The translations under genes and the position numbers were made by a program. Shown here piece after piece: positions 14,495 to 21,631 of a DNA stretch of 64,000 nucleotides. The stretch covers positions 186,001 through 250,000 of IMG/VR virus record IMGVR_UViG_3300049001_000044, one strand, 5' to 3'. The notes under the pieces were generated by a model that worked only from the letters and a program-made list of their open reading frames with translations, had not been told where the DNA came from and searched no databases. Numbering within the stretch: position 1 is the stretch's first letter; each line of letters opens with the position of its first letter. Source of the stretch: a virus.

Positions 14495-15351
14495 TTCAAA
14501 CCGTACTGTTTGAGTTCTTTGGTGGAGGCAGTCTTGATGGACTTGACGTAGAAGCCCATCTTCGCGTAGTCGTTCTTCGGCTTCTTACCGAACCATCCAA
14601 GGTAAGGCTTGCCAGTATAGTCGACGCGATGCTTGATCCATGCGTCAAAGCGGATAACATCCTTCGTCTCAACGACATCGGAGTAGGTGCCATCCGCTTG
14701 CAGGCGTTTACGAATGACGGTCTCCGTGCGAGGCATCGGCTCGATTTCACAGATGAACCACGGACCGTCTTCAGTGTGGCGGCGCAGTTCGATAGTCTTG
14801 CTAATGAACTTGCGAAGCGGAGTATCTTTCGGACCACCACGCCATTCTTTGGCTTGCTTGTTCCTACGTTGGCGCCACGAGACATAATGCGGGTTCTTGA
14901 GCAGAATGCCGGTGGTGGGGTGCACGTAGTATTCAGGCCCATCCTCGTCCTTGATAGGACGAGCACCAGTGCGATAGGTGTGGCGGTACATCAGCTCACC
15001 ACCGTCGTCGATGAAGGTCTTCAGCTCAACCATCTGGAACAGGTGCTCGAGGATGTGCTTGTTGATGACGCTCTTCATGTCGAAGACTTCGCACAGCTCC
15101 GAATACACCTTGTTCCAGGGACGATTGACGTTCTTACGAACCAGTCCGTACAGGGGATTGAGGTTCTCGTTCAGATCCTTCTCACGCCAACCCTGCTGGT
15201 AGCGTCGCTTCATTGGCTCTCGTGATGGCATGTTTTCCAGCTCATCGCCGCGCGTGTCGTTGAAGAGCTTGACGTGCCGATCATCGCCAAAGCGCTTGTA
15301 GGAACCATGACGTTCACGCTCGCAGAGCTGTTTGTTCAGATCTTTTCTCAA
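14491..15351 (-). CDS. Conserved hypothetical protein, 286 aa
   Basis: Contains RPWNKVYSELCEVFD and EYYVHPTTGILLKNP, segments I associate with a conserved hypothetical family of phages and bacteria whose function is not known. Basic overall (many K/R), no signal peptide. Preceded by an early-type promoter at 15376-15405. Confidence 0.65.
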   Translation of the reverse strand: MRKDLNKQLCERERHGSYKRFGDDRHVKLFNDTRGDELENMPSREPMKRRYQQGWREKDLNENLNPLYGLVRKNVNRPWNKVYSELCEVFDMKSVINKHILEHLFQMVELKTFIDDGGELMYRHTYRTGARPIKDEDGPEYYVHPTTGILLKNPHYVSWRQRRNKQAKEWRGGPKDTPLRKFISKTIELRRHTEDGPWFICEIEPMPRTETVIRKRLQADGTYSDVVETKDVIRFDAWIKHRVDYTGKPYLGWFGKKPKNDYAKMGFYVKSIKTASTKELKQYGLK

Positions 15352-15375
15352 ACGCTATCTCCTATGTGGACTGTT

Positions 15376-15405
15376 ATTGTATGAAGAAATGGTGTGCGCG
15401 TAAAC
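15376..15405 (-). promoter_or_regulatory. Early-type promoter
   Basis: Minus-strand GTTTAC, 18-nt spacer, TACAAT, 24 nt before the 286-aa gene. Confidence 0.65.
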
Positions 15406-15612
15406 TTACTCCCTATCTACGCGACGAATGACTTTGCCATTCAGAGTTCTGAATTCGCCAGGCTTCAAGTAGCGAATGTGTTCAAGTTGATTGAAAGAGA
15501 AACCCTGAGCCTGGAGGTCTGAAAAGCGGAAGGTTTTTGGGTCGTTGTCGATTTGATATTCTCTGGACTCCATCGACTTACGGAGTCCAGAGAGAAGTTC
15601 GAAGAGCTTCAT
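15406..15612 (-). CDS. Tagged hypothetical protein, 68 aa
   Basis: Starts MKLFELLSGLRKS, a clear LFE-type tag, at ATG 15612 behind AGAGGT. A late promoter (15639-15645) lies 27 nt upstream. Probably a late protein targeted to the prohead; function unknown. Confidence 0.65.
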   Translation of the reverse strand: MKLFELLSGLRKSMESREYQIDNDPKTFRFSDLQAQGFSFNQLEHIRYLKPGEFRTLNGKVIRRVDRE

Positions 15613-15637
15613 TAGACCTCTCTTTGTTATTGAGAGG

Positions 15638-15868
15638 TTATTTATCCTTCCAGTCGGACAATTTAACAATCACGACCACGAACAGCCCAATTGCCGCCAT
15701 TGTTAGCAGAAGTGGAAGCAGCCCACCGACCACCACGAGGATGGTACCGACGATTGCAGCGACGATGCCAACGCCGTACGCAAGTGCGACGAGCAGGAAG
15801 GTTAGGATAAAGGGAGCAGCCAACACTCCCAAAATCCCGATCAGAATGTAGAAGAGTACTTTGATCAT
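15638..15868 (-). CDS. Small integral membrane protein, 76 aa
   Basis: Almost entirely hydrophobic, with two or three transmembrane helices rich in V/I/L/G/A and a short charged C-terminus (KLSDWKDK). No soluble domain. Overlaps the phosphatase gene by ATGA. Confidence 0.6.
   Translation of the reverse strand: MIKVLFYILIGILGVLAAPFILTFLLVALAYGVGIVAAIVGTILVVVGGLLPLLLTMAAIGLFVVVIVKLSDWKDK
15639..15645 (-). promoter_or_regulatory. Late promoter (ATAAATA)
   Basis: GGATAAATAACC on the minus strand; overlaps the end of the upstream membrane protein gene. Confidence 0.6.
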
Positions 15869-16731
15869 ATGACGATAGGTTCGATTTCATGGACACCCAA
15901 CTCATTGACTTTCCAGAACTTGTCAGTGAGGGGTTCGGTTACAGTGAGAGCAGCCCAATCATCTGGTTCTCGGCTCTTGCCGTTCGCTACTTCCCTGATG
16001 CTACGATATGCGCCAGTGTCGAGGTTGGTCTGACCCTTAAAGCGGGTTGGGTGGCGCATGATAGTGTGGCCGCTGTAGATGTGGGACAGCTTCGGACCAA
16101 ACATTGTTCCAGCGTCGCTGCCTTCGAAGTACTTGCTGTGACGATCCTTGTCGTACTTCGCACCATACAGAGGCAGGAAGATGTATCGACCCCAGATGAT
16201 CGACTCGCCGTCTGCTGAGGGAGCTCGCGCAACATAGTTGAGAGTCTCCTCATTGTCTAGATCTTCATCACTCAGTTCGACAGGCGAACTCAGCTCTGCA
16301 TGGATGACGTGGAAGAATCCACCGTCTTGCTTTTTAACCGTCAGCATCAGGGGCAGTTCATTTGCCTTCTTCACTGCATCGCGAACGACAGCCGCTTCAT
16401 CGTCAGGGTTGTGAGGGTATGCGTATTGGATACCCCACGAACCACCGTTAGGTGCCCACCACATTCCAGTGGGACCGTTAAAGAAGAAGTCAGCCATCAG
16501 CTGCTCGTGATTACCTCGAACGGCGAAGAACCACGGCTCATAGATTAGCATCAGGCATTCGAGGCTGTTAGGCCCCCGATCCACCAAGTCGCCAACCGAA
16601 AAGATGCGGTCCTTCGTCTTGTCGAAGTTGATGAAGGCCATGAACTGGTACAGACGTTCGATGGCACCATGCAGATCGCCGATGACGAAGTCACGGCCGC
16701 CATTTTCATTCTTACCAATTCGGTGTCTCAT
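15865..16731 (-). CDS. Metallophosphatase (lambda PP-like), 288 aa
   Basis: Shows the calcineurin-type metal motifs in order: FVIGDLHG (residue ~15), FSVGDLVDRGPN (~44), VRGNHEQ (~70), and SGHT (~220). Dinuclear metal site phosphatase, as in phage lambda Ser/Thr/Tyr phosphatase. Substrate in this phage unknown. Confidence 0.85.
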   Translation of the reverse strand: MRHRIGKNENGGRDFVIGDLHGAIERLYQFMAFINFDKTKDRIFSVGDLVDRGPNSLECLMLIYEPWFFAVRGNHEQLMADFFFNGPTGMWWAPNGGSWGIQYAYPHNPDDEAAVVRDAVKKANELPLMLTVKKQDGGFFHVIHAELSSPVELSDEDLDNEETLNYVARAPSADGESIIWGRYIFLPLYGAKYDKDRHSKYFEGSDAGTMFGPKLSHIYSGHTIMRHPTRFKGQTNLDTGAYRSIREVANGKSREPDDWAALTVTEPLTDKFWKVNELGVHEIEPIVI

Positions 16732-17010
16732 TTACCAACTCGCGTAGTCTGTTAAATCAATTGTGGCTTCGTAGTCTGGGTGGCCTTTACAGAAGGTCAC
16801 CTTCACTACAGTACCGATGGATGTGGGAGTGAACTCATACGTGAAGCAACCACCGATCGCACCAAGATACGGGTACGTAATACCGTCTTCACACGTTACG
16901 TGCCATCGCTCGACGTCCGTTCCCTTCTGAGCTTCGACAATTTTAGCGTACTGTACCTTGCTGAATTCTGCTAGCTTAGCCAGTTCATCATCTTCTAGCT
17001 CGAACTTCAT
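16732..17010 (-). CDS. Hypothetical protein, 92 aa
   Basis: Acidic helical N-terminus then GAIGGCFTYEFTPTSIGTVVKV, a beta-rich block that looks conserved. Ends one base before the phosphatase start. Function unknown. Confidence 0.6.
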   Translation of the reverse strand: MKFELEDDELAKLAEFSKVQYAKIVEAQKGTDVERWHVTCEDGITYPYLGAIGGCFTYEFTPTSIGTVVKVTFCKGHPDYEATIDLTDYASW

Positions 17011-17231
17011 CCAATGTATCCCTTGTCAGTGGCCACTAGCAGCACACCGAACTCCACCACTTCCAGCGGATACTTCTTGTTGCTGTGGTAGTTGAGTGCA
17101 AGGCGTGCATGGCCACGATGAGTCCACAGAGCTGCGTCTTGCACATGGACCAGGCCACGGGAGCCAGACGAAGGTTTCGTCGACAGGAACTTGTCACTCC
17201 CCTTCAGTCGTACTGCGTACTTCTTGATCAT
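17007..17231 (-). CDS. Hypothetical protein, 74 aa
   Basis: ATG 17231 with AAGGAGAAGAAAG upstream. Basic N-terminus followed by strands; overlaps the 54-aa gene in another frame and the 92-aa gene by 4 nt. Function unknown. Confidence 0.55.
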   Translation of the reverse strand: MIKKYAVRLKGSDKFLSTKPSSGSRGLVHVQDAALWTHRGHARLALNYHSNKKYPLEVVEFGVLLVATDKGYIG

Positions 17232-17358
17232 CTTTCTTCTCCTTGTTTTCAGTTGTTTGATTCTTCTTACTGAAGATGCGATCCCAACCATCGCGGAAGG
17301 AATCGCTCGTATTCTTCGTAGCAATAGAATCACCAGTGATGTCGTTTCTACTTGCCAT
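17194..17358 (-). CDS. Small conserved phage protein, 54 aa
   Basis: Frame MASRNDITGDSIATKNTSDSF... with DGWDRIF; a short protein type (x-x-RNDITGD...RDGWDxIF) I recognise as common in T4-like and related phages, function unknown. Charged C-terminus. Its 3' end overlaps the 74-aa gene. Confidence 0.6.
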   Translation of the reverse strand: MASRNDITGDSIATKNTSDSFRDGWDRIFSKKNQTTENKEKKDDQEVRSTTEGE

Positions 17359-17384
17359 GTTGAAAGGGGCCGAAGCCCCACTCC
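17358..17384 (-). terminator. Intrinsic terminator after the outer-membrane-like gene
   Basis: Minus-strand GTGGGGC-TTCG-GCCCCTTTC: stable UUCG-capped hairpin with a short U-run, directly after the TAA at 17385. Confidence 0.7.
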
Positions 17385-17837
17385 TTAGAACTTGTAGGAG
17401 ATACCAGCGGCGACGGTGTTGCCATCAACTGCCTGGATGCGGTCTTGGCCGCGAACTTGGCGGAAGTCAGCGGTGACGTCCAGTTTGGTGGTCAGCGGCA
17501 GGCGGGCGCCAATGCCATAAACAGCACCAAGGCCTGCTGCACGGTCAGTGCGGGCGAACTGACCACCAGCGAATGCATCAACCGTGACGGCACCGACCTT
17601 GACCAGATCCTTGCGCAGAATCAGAGCCGCAGCTTCTTTCTCGCTGCGGTCATTGAAGGAGCGGGTGTAGTCTGCCTGCGCGGTCAGACCCAGCACGGTG
17701 CCAGTCGAGACACCAACACGGCCAACATTGCGATCGGTGCCAGCGTAGGTGCGGCCACCTTCCACGATGACAGTCGGAGCAGCCATTGCGGTGCTGGTTG
17801 CGGCGATGATCAGAGCGGCGATTGCGAAGTTTTTCAT
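17385..17837 (-). CDS. Outer-membrane-type beta-barrel protein, 150 aa
   Basis: Sec signal peptide MKNFAIAALIIAATSTAMAA (cleavage after AMA-A around residue 20), then alternating beta strands and a C-terminal ...VAAGISYKF with the terminal Phe needed for BAM-mediated insertion. Length fits an 8-stranded barrel. Has its own promoter and terminator, so it is a monocistronic moron-type gene. Could alter the host surface to block superinfection. Confidence 0.7.
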   Translation of the reverse strand: MKNFAIAALIIAATSTAMAAPTVIVEGGRTYAGTDRNVGRVGVSTGTVLGLTAQADYTRSFNDRSEKEAAALILRKDLVKVGAVTVDAFAGGQFARTDRAAGLGAVYGIGARLPLTTKLDVTADFRQVRGQDRIQAVDGNTVAAGISYKF

Positions 17838-17879
17838 TTTGTGTTTCCTTTTGAGTATGATAAAAGTAAGAGCGGACAT

Positions 17880-17907
17880 TTTATACGGAACGTCCAAAAC
17901 CGAAAAC
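17880..17907 (-). promoter_or_regulatory. Early-type promoter
   Basis: Minus-strand GTTTTC, ~16-nt spacer, TATAAA, 43 nt before the beta-barrel gene. Confidence 0.55.
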
Positions 17908-17908
17908 T

Positions 17909-18616
17909 TTACTTGTACTGGGCGTACGTCGTTTCGAGGTAGGTGCGGATAGCATCGCCAGTCAATTGTTCAGTCTGCTGACTTACCCATTCCGCCATGA
18001 AGTGGTTGTCCTCACGAACACCATCCCACTTCTTCTTGTAGTTGCCTTGGCGGTAACCGTTGTCTTGGCGGAACTGATTTAGGATGCTTTTGCCCATGTA
18101 GAGGGCGTGCAGTTGATCGATGTTGAAACCGATCGAATAGCTGAGCAGGAACAGATCGATGAAGACGTGCTCGCTATCGGTGTTGAGCGATGCTTGCAGG
18201 AGTCGGGCAAATTCCAGCGTGTCTTCACCAGATGCGCTAAAGTGATGGTACACTTCAATCGCTTCAATGAGACTAGCCGCAATCCAGTCAGCTGCCATTG
18301 GCAGACTGCCTTTCATGTCGATAATGGCTTGGGACAGCATGAAGTGCATGGCATCGACGATCTCGATGCGGCAGTTCACCATGTCTTGCTCAGCTTTGGA
18401 CCACCAAGGAAGCCAGTACGAGTTGATGAACTCAGCGATCTCTTGCGTTGCTGCTACAGGATAGTGGAACTCACGCGCTGTACCTTTTTCAAACCACTCG
18501 GTCGAGTAGGCTTTGAGGTTCAGTTGCTGCTGGTTCTCCAGCATTTGGAGAACCAGCTCACGTGCGTTTTGTTGGAACTCAGGGGTTTGAATCAGTTCGA
18601 GGGATGGAATAGTCAT
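17909..18616 (-). CDS. All-alpha dUTPase (MazG-like), 235 aa
   Basis: Matches the dimeric all-alpha dUTPase/dCTPase group: motif E-W-F-E-K-G, then E-I-A-E-F-I-N-x-x-W-x-P-W-W, and E-I-V-D-A-M-H-F-x-L-S with the acidic metal ligands, plus a C-terminal EDNHFM segment. It would hydrolyse dUTP (possibly dCTP) and so keep uracil (or cytosine) out of phage DNA. Stand-alone gene between the outer-membrane-like and pilin-like genes. Confidence 0.8.
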   Translation of the reverse strand: MTIPSLELIQTPEFQQNARELVLQMLENQQQLNLKAYSTEWFEKGTAREFHYPVAATQEIAEFINSYWLPWWSKAEQDMVNCRIEIVDAMHFMLSQAIIDMKGSLPMAADWIAASLIEAIEVYHHFSASGEDTLEFARLLQASLNTDSEHVFIDLFLLSYSIGFNIDQLHALYMGKSILNQFRQDNGYRQGNYKKKWDGVREDNHFMAEWVSQQTEQLTGDAIRTYLETTYAQYK

Positions 18617-18652
18617 AACGTCCAGAAGATGGACGGCATCCCCTACACGGAT

Positions 18653-18895
18653 TTACTTGGTGTAGATTTTGCCGTCAGGGCAGGAATAGATGACGCGATT
18701 GTCATCTTTCAGGGGTTTGCAGTTCGTGAGATCAGGATGATCCTCCACTCGCTGCGTTGAAACCGGATGGGACGATTCGACTCGCTCGTAACCGTTCTTG
18801 TTGGCGAAATAACCGCTAACGATGGAAGCCAGAATGCCGATGATTGCAACGACGATCATCAGTTCGATCAGGGTAAAGCCACGAGTTTTGTTCAT
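18653..18895 (-). CDS. Type IV pilin-like protein, 80 aa
   Basis: N-terminus RGFTLIELMIVVAIIGILA is a textbook prepilin peptidase site (cleavage G/F, Glu at +5) and pilin helix. The remaining ~55 residues contain two Cys (CKP, SCP), enough for a disulfide, and are shorter than a real pilin globular domain. GAGGA precedes consecutive ATGs at 18898 and 18895. An early promoter drives it. May interfere with host pilus assembly. Confidence 0.8.
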   Translation of the reverse strand: MNKTRGFTLIELMIVVAIIGILASIVSGYFANKNGYERVESSHPVSTQRVEDHPDLTNCKPLKDDNRVIYSCPDGKIYTK

Positions 18896-18936
18896 CATAA
18901 TCCTCATCAAAAGAAGTTGTGTTGTGCTACAATGAA

Positions 18937-18966
18937 ATTATAGCTTGCGGTGCTTCATACGAAAAC
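18937..18966 (-). promoter_or_regulatory. Early-type promoter for the pilin-like gene
   Basis: Minus-strand GTTTTC, 18-nt spacer, TATAAT, 42 nt before the start codon, just after repeat copy 3. Confidence 0.7.
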
Positions 18967-18984
18967 TCAATGTACGTATGCTAG

Positions 18985-19070
18985 GACTTACCAGAGAGGC
19001 CCAGAGATGACAATGATGGAGCGATGTTAGCAATGACATCGCTCCATACGGAGGTCTCAGAGATGCTTAG
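18985..19070 (-). repeat. Intergenic stem-loop repeat, copy 3
   Basis: Best-formed copy: boxes CTCTGAGACCTCC and CATCTCTGGGCCTCTCTGG flank a perfect 10-bp hairpin (GGAGCGATGT and complement, 8-nt loop). Its first box overlaps the stop of the 98-aa gene. Confidence 0.75.
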
Positions 19071-19363
19071 AAGCCTTTGTCGACAAACGAGGAGAGGGGA
19101 GTTGAGGCAGGATAAATTCTGTTGCGGAAGAGGTGGGAGCGGCGCATGTAATCTTCGTAGTGGTACTTCTTGTAGGAGCTGTCATCCCACACAAGCCTGC
19201 GTGATTTGACTTCTACGACTGCACGTCGGCCATTCATGCCGATGAAGCGACCTTGTTTGATCGATACGCTCTTGTAGCGTTCGGCGACTACGATGACAGT
19301 GTCTCCGGGCTGGATGACGTTGCCGAATTCGTTGGTGAAAGAAACATTCGAGATGGTAACCAT
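19067..19363 (-). CDS. Hypothetical protein, 98 aa
   Basis: Beta-rich N-terminal half (VIQPGDTVIVVAERYKSVSI) resembling a KOW/SH3-like barrel, basic tail. Late promoter at 19418-19424. Function unknown. Confidence 0.6.
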   Translation of the reverse strand: MVTISNVSFTNEFGNVIQPGDTVIVVAERYKSVSIKQGRFIGMNGRRAVVEVKSRRLVWDDSSYKKYHYEDYMRRSHLFRNRIYPASTPLSSFVDKGF

Positions 19364-19417
19364 AAAACTTTTCCTTTGTAAACTATAAACGTTGAAAGTG
19401 CCATCATGTTGGCAAAG

Positions 19418-19424
19418 TATTTAT
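19418..19424 (-). promoter_or_regulatory. Late promoter (ATAAATA)
   Basis: AGATAAATACTT on the minus strand 55 nt before the 98-aa gene. Confidence 0.6.
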
Positions 19425-19454
19425 CTTCGAGCAACATTCAGAAAATAGAAACAA

Positions 19455-19671
19455 CAATGGGCAATCCGAAGATTGCCCATTGAGGGAGGAGTTACCGGAG
19501 TAGCTAAGAAGTTCTTGACATAGCGGTTAGGCCCAACATTCTAACAAGGCAACAGTGAGGTGCGATCGTCGGGACAGTCTAACAAGCCTGGAAGCAAACA
19601 ACTCCAAATAGTTAACCGACGAAACATGCACTTTCCATTAGGAAAAACTTCTATGCAAGCCCGGTAATCCT
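19455..19671 (-). ncRNA. Candidate structured ncRNA with terminator
   Basis: Downstream of the 194-aa gene and without an ORF. Ends are linked by GGATTACCGG (19661-19670) and CCGGTAACTCC (19488-19498), enclosing ~160 nt; immediately after comes a 12-bp GAAG/CTTC-looped terminator hairpin (19455-19482). No known RNA family recognised; it could also be a long 3' UTR. Confidence 0.45.
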
Positions 19672-19680
19672 CAGACACCG

Positions 19681-20265
19681 TTATACAACGATGTCAAACT
19701 TGTCCAGCAGATCCAGGTCTTCTTGGGACAAATGGATCAGCGTGGTGGTGTTCAGAACGCCGAGTTCTTCGACAATCTTCACGAGGCGTCGTTGTAGCGA
19801 CTTGTTCTCGGTGGTGAGGTTGGCTTCCAACGTGGAAGTAACTGCACCATTCACATCGATGTAGTCGATGGTGCTGTAGCTGGATTGGGTCGGACCATTC
19901 TTCACCATTGCTTCATGGCGAGCTTTTGCGACCTTCACTTCTGCGTCAGAGACAGTGTGGGTGGTAGCTTGCGTCACGATCTTCGCCAGCTCTTTCAGCT
20001 TGGCTTCTTCGTTCATCAGCTTGTTGATGCCCGAAGTTTCGTTTTGGGTTTCGATTGCTTTGCGGATTGCAAAGCGCAGACCGACCAAGTTGACGCTCTG
20101 AACTGCAGCCTTCTCGATCTTGCCCTGCATTGCTTGGACAGTCTCATCGAAGTTCTCGTGCATGGAGACACGGATTTGGTGCTCGTTCAGTTCAGTTGCG
20201 AGCTTCTGTTGCGCAGTCAAAATGCTGCGTTCCAGGCGGCGAGCCTGACGAAGATTGATTTGCAT
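19681..20265 (-). CDS. Coiled-coil hypothetical protein, 194 aa
   Basis: Predominantly long helices with heptads (residues 5-110), then THTVSDAEVKVAKARHEAMV and a leucine-rich C-terminus. No enzymatic motif, signal or membrane segment. Precedes tRNA-Trp on its upstream side. Function unknown. Confidence 0.6.
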   Translation of the reverse strand: MQINLRQARRLERSILTAQQKLATELNEHQIRVSMHENFDETVQAMQGKIEKAAVQSVNLVGLRFAIRKAIETQNETSGINKLMNEEAKLKELAKIVTQATTHTVSDAEVKVAKARHEAMVKNGPTQSSYSTIDYIDVNGAVTSTLEANLTTENKSLQRRLVKIVEELGVLNTTTLIHLSQEDLDLLDKFDIVV

Positions 20266-20297
20266 GTAGTCCTTTAACAGTTGAACAAGAATTTTGG

Positions 20298-20370
20298 CAG
20301 GGACGGAGGGAATCGAACCCCCAACCTTTGGTTTTGGAGACCACTGCTCTGCCGATTGAGCTACGTCCCT
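20298..20370 (-). tRNA. tRNA-Trp (CCA)
   Basis: Acceptor AGGGACG/CGTCCCT, G73, D-stem GCTC/GAGC, anticodon arm GTGGT-CTCCAAA-ACCAA, T-arm GGGGG-TTCGATT-CCCTC. Its anticodon loop differs by one base from that of the suppressor tRNAs. Confidence 0.92.
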
Positions 20371-20375
20371 AGTGA

Positions 20376-20516
20376 TTAGTGCCGTGTAACTATCGCGGCA
20401 AGGAGACCGATTTCCATCGCAAGTTCAGCGATGGCGAGACAGGAAAAACCGACCATCCCGTCTCCACCGATCATGCGCTCCTTCGCAAAGTACACGAGGA
20501 TTGCTGCGAACAGCAT
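20376..20516 (-). CDS. Small membrane protein, 46 aa
   Basis: Frame MLFAAILVYFAKERM...FSCLAIAELAMEIGLLAAIVTRH: two hydrophobic helices joined by a Gly-rich turn. Start overlaps the stop of the 71-aa gene (TAATG). Function unknown. Confidence 0.5.
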   Translation of the reverse strand: MLFAAILVYFAKERMIGGDGMVGFSCLAIAELAMEIGLLAAIVTRH

Positions 20517-20731
20517 TATGCTGCTGAAGCGACTGCGACTGCGTCTTGACGACGTGGCTTCTTAGCTTTGGAAGCCAGGAATTCACGGTAGGTGTCGAAC
20601 TTCTGGAACCAGGCATTCCGCTTGCCATGGACCGGCTGGGTCTTTGCAGGACCTTTGCCGCCGGCAACGCGCTTAGCGCTCATCTCACGTGCAGCAATCA
20701 TGCGCTTGGCGTTTTTGGTGTTCTTCGACAT
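20516..20731 (-). CDS. Small basic protein, 71 aa
   Basis: MSKNTKNAKRMIAAREMSAKR... strongly basic, ending AVAVASAA. A type of small nucleic-acid-binding-like protein common in large phages; function unknown. Follows an early promoter (20778-20807). Confidence 0.6.
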   Translation of the reverse strand: MSKNTKNAKRMIAAREMSAKRVAGGKGPAKTQPVHGKRNAWFQKFDTYREFLASKAKKPRRQDAVAVASAA

Positions 20732-20777
20732 AAAATCTCCTAAAGGGTTTCAAACAAGTGAAAGAGTTGATATGAGA

Positions 20778-20807
20778 ATTATATGCCAGAGGGCATACAA
20801 CTAAAAC
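20778..20807 (-). promoter_or_regulatory. Early-type promoter
   Basis: Minus-strand GTTTTA, 18-nt spacer, TATAAT, 47 nt before the 71-aa gene; lies in the gap after the 150-aa gene. Confidence 0.7.
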
Positions 20808-20812
20808 TACAT

Positions 20813-21265
20813 TCAGCGGCTGCTGCGCCTTGGGTACTTCGTCATACCATCTTCTCCAAGAACGAAGCGATCGGTTTCGAAGTTCATCTCCCACCAACTA
20901 CAGTTGTAGTGGAAGTGCGCGCTAAATGCTTTGCTAAACCAGTCGTACGACAGGGAGAACTCGTTTAGCGTTTCGAAGACACCATGTTCTTCGTAGGTGG
21001 TGATTGGGATTTCTACACCGTCTTTGGTGTAAGGAGTGATCTTCGGCCTGTCCTCACTCTCACGAAGCGAGAGACTGAATTTGACAGTGCGAAGCGAGAG
21101 ATCATTTGTCACCTTCTCAACAGCCTTCATCTTCTCAATGAGGGCCGGAGGAAAATACAAGATGACATGATCAGGGATTTCCATCTTGAATGCGTCAAGG
21201 ACTTCTTGGCGAAGCTTGTCTGTGTGATCGCCCCAGAGGTCGAACACGTTTACTTTGATTTGCAT
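20813..21265 (-). CDS. Hypothetical protein, 150 aa
   Basis: Acidic, aromatic-rich C-terminal half (FHYNCSWWEMNFETDRF) and an N-terminal beta-helix mix; no recognised domain. Directly downstream of tRNA-Ser(CGA). Confidence 0.6.
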   Translation of the reverse strand: MQIKVNVFDLWGDHTDKLRQEVLDAFKMEIPDHVILYFPPALIEKMKAVEKVTNDLSLRTVKFSLSLRESEDRPKITPYTKDGVEIPITTYEEHGVFETLNEFSLSYDWFSKAFSAHFHYNCSWWEMNFETDRFVLGEDGMTKYPRRSSR

Positions 21266-21287
21266 GTAGTAGATAGAGAGAAAGTGG

Positions 21288-21374
21288 CGGAGGATAATGG
21301 AATCGAACCATCACCTGGGGATACCAAGTGGGCGAGCTTTCGAAACTCGTTACTGCCCAGCAGACCTATCCTCC
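21288..21374 (-). tRNA. tRNA-Ser (CGA)
   Basis: Class II: acceptor GGAGGAT/ATCCTCC, anticodon arm CGAGT-TTCGAAA-GCTCG, long variable arm (CACTTGG/CCAGGTG), T-loop TTCGATT, G73. Confidence 0.9.
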
Positions 21375-21537
21375 ATTTGAATAACAACGCGTCCCCGCTT
21401 TTTGCGTACTTAGCGTTAGGCTTAACGGGAGTAGCCACACTCTCAACATAGCCCGCACGGGTTCTTGCACCTTTGGCAGAGGCGCTCAAGGGACACCAAA
21501 CCAGTCGCGTCACTTAGAGGTTTCGTTGTTAACTTGG

Positions 21538-21624
21538 CGGAGAGCTACGGACTCGAACCGTACCCGACATGAGTCAGGCGATCTGCTTAGCAGGCAGTCC
21601 CACTACCTAAGTGGATAACTCTCC
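21538..21624 (-). tRNA. tRNA-Ser (GCT)
   Basis: Class II: acceptor GGAGAGT/GCTCTCC, anticodon arm CTGC-CTGCTAA-GCAG, long variable arm, T-arm TACGG-TTCGAGT-CCGTA, G73. Confidence 0.9.
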
Positions 21625-21631
21625 AAATTCT

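Noticed and set aside
575-19070. Hammerhead or twister ribozyme for the intergenic repeat
   Set aside because: The CUGAUGA/GAAA core and the twister consensus are both absent in all five copies.
21250-21513. 87-codon GTG frame
   Set aside because: It runs straight through tRNA-Ser(CGA) and has no SD; treated as chance.
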